NCBI RefSeq assembly: GCF_000745835.1
Contig: NZ_JQKB01000013.1
Coordinates: forward strand, 62,001-126,000
From: Belnapia moabensis DSM 16746
GTDB taxonomy: Bacteria > Pseudomonadota > Alphaproteobacteria > Acetobacterales > Acetobacteraceae
Reading direction: 5' to 3'
Length of the DNA stretch: 64,000 nucleotides
Shown piece by piece: positions 63,948 to 64,000 of this stretch (positions are counted from its first letter, which is position 1; every line of letters begins with the position of its first letter). The translations under genes and the position numbers were made by a program. The notes below the pieces were generated by a model, which searched no databases, was not told the origin of the DNA, and was given only the letters and a program-made list of their open reading frames with translations.

Positions 63948-64000
63948 TCAGGCCGCAGGCGGCCACAGGGTGCCGAAGAGCACGTTCAGCCCTTCCGCCA
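63948..64000 (-). CDS. C-terminal fragment of a gene continuing past the window
   Basis: On the minus strand the last bases read AEGLNVLFGTLWPPAA then TGA, convergent with the DadA-like gene with a two-base gap. Only 16 residues are visible, so neither family nor reality can be confirmed. Confidence 0.35.
   Translation of the reverse strand, partial: AEGLNVLFGTLWPPAA

Overview
This is a GC-rich (roughly 70 %), densely coded chromosomal window from an alphaproteobacterium. Several features suggest Rhodospirillales/Acetobacteraceae of the Roseomonas type: the order purN-purM-DUF2066-CDP-alcohol phosphatidyltransferase-PerM-hdaA-ppk1-ppx, the lptF-lptG-lptD run, an aa3-oxidase subunit IV-like peptide, three Bug/TctC solute receptors without their own membrane subunits, and an N-terminal helix-turn-helix on CarA. 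The species placement is inference. I saw no rRNA, tRNA, CRISPR array, intact insertion sequence or prophage.

Layout. 0-4.2 kb: a truncated secreted repeat protein, a tartrate/isopropylmalate-type dehydrogenase, an RTX protein and an FAD-linked 2-hydroxyacid dehydrogenase. 4.3-8.9 kb: lptF-lptG-lptD, coupled by ATGA overlaps (LPS export). 9.2-16.4 kb: a Bug receptor, a second RTX protein, DUF1835 plus isoaspartyl peptidase, a small secreted protein, DUF1203 and an ABC-F protein. 16.4-25.8 kb: housekeeping genes, namely ndk, an oxidase subunit IV-like peptide, purN/purM, DUF2066, a phosphatidyltransferase, a PerM permease, hdaA, ppk1 and ppx. 25.8-33.1 kb: an accessory catabolic region with two small secreted proteins, an N-carbamoyl-D-amino-acid hydrolase, a papain-like candidate, an orphan gene with an apparent frameshift, a Bug-gene remnant, two solute receptors and a hydantoinase-type amidohydrolase. 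33.2-37.1 kb: a LysR regulator divergent from prpD-prpC (methylcitrate cycle), with a LysR box between them. 37.6-43.3 kb: an H1-like basic DNA-binding protein, a nitroreductase, a WD40-caspase protein and an SH3 lipoprotein, then a candidate small RNA. 43.3-45.9 kb: LysR, trxB and an Lrp regulator. 45.9-56.1 kb: a DUF6270/TPR-like protein, ilvA, greA, carB, a three-gene cassette (membrane protein, LysE exporter, SDR), carA and a divergent yqeY. 56.1-64 kb: DUF1028, a Bug receptor, Nudix, a small lipoprotein, a REP-like element, a haloacid dehalogenase, an isocitrate-lyase-family enzyme, an NTF2-like protein, a TRAP receptor and a DadA-like oxidase.

How genes work together. The Lpt operon supplies the inner-membrane permease pair and the outer-membrane translocon of LPS export. 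ppk1 and ppx form a polyphosphate synthesis/degradation pair. The hydantoinase-type enzyme, the D-carbamoylase, nearby solute receptors and (30 kb away) a DadA-like oxidase would fit stepwise degradation of hydantoin or pyrimidine-type compounds. prpD and prpC need a methylisocitrate lyase; the isocitrate-lyase-family gene at 60.2 kb is the only candidate seen here.

The most unusual signal is at carA. Its reading frame is extended by about 67 residues that form a helix-turn-helix, and the carA/yqeY intergenic region holds two near-identical palindromes (GGGAA-N5-TTCCC). This suggests a pyrimidine/arginine enzyme subunit that may bind its own promoter. A second is a candidate structured small RNA at 43.1-43.2 kb, with CU-rich loops and a clear intrinsic terminator.
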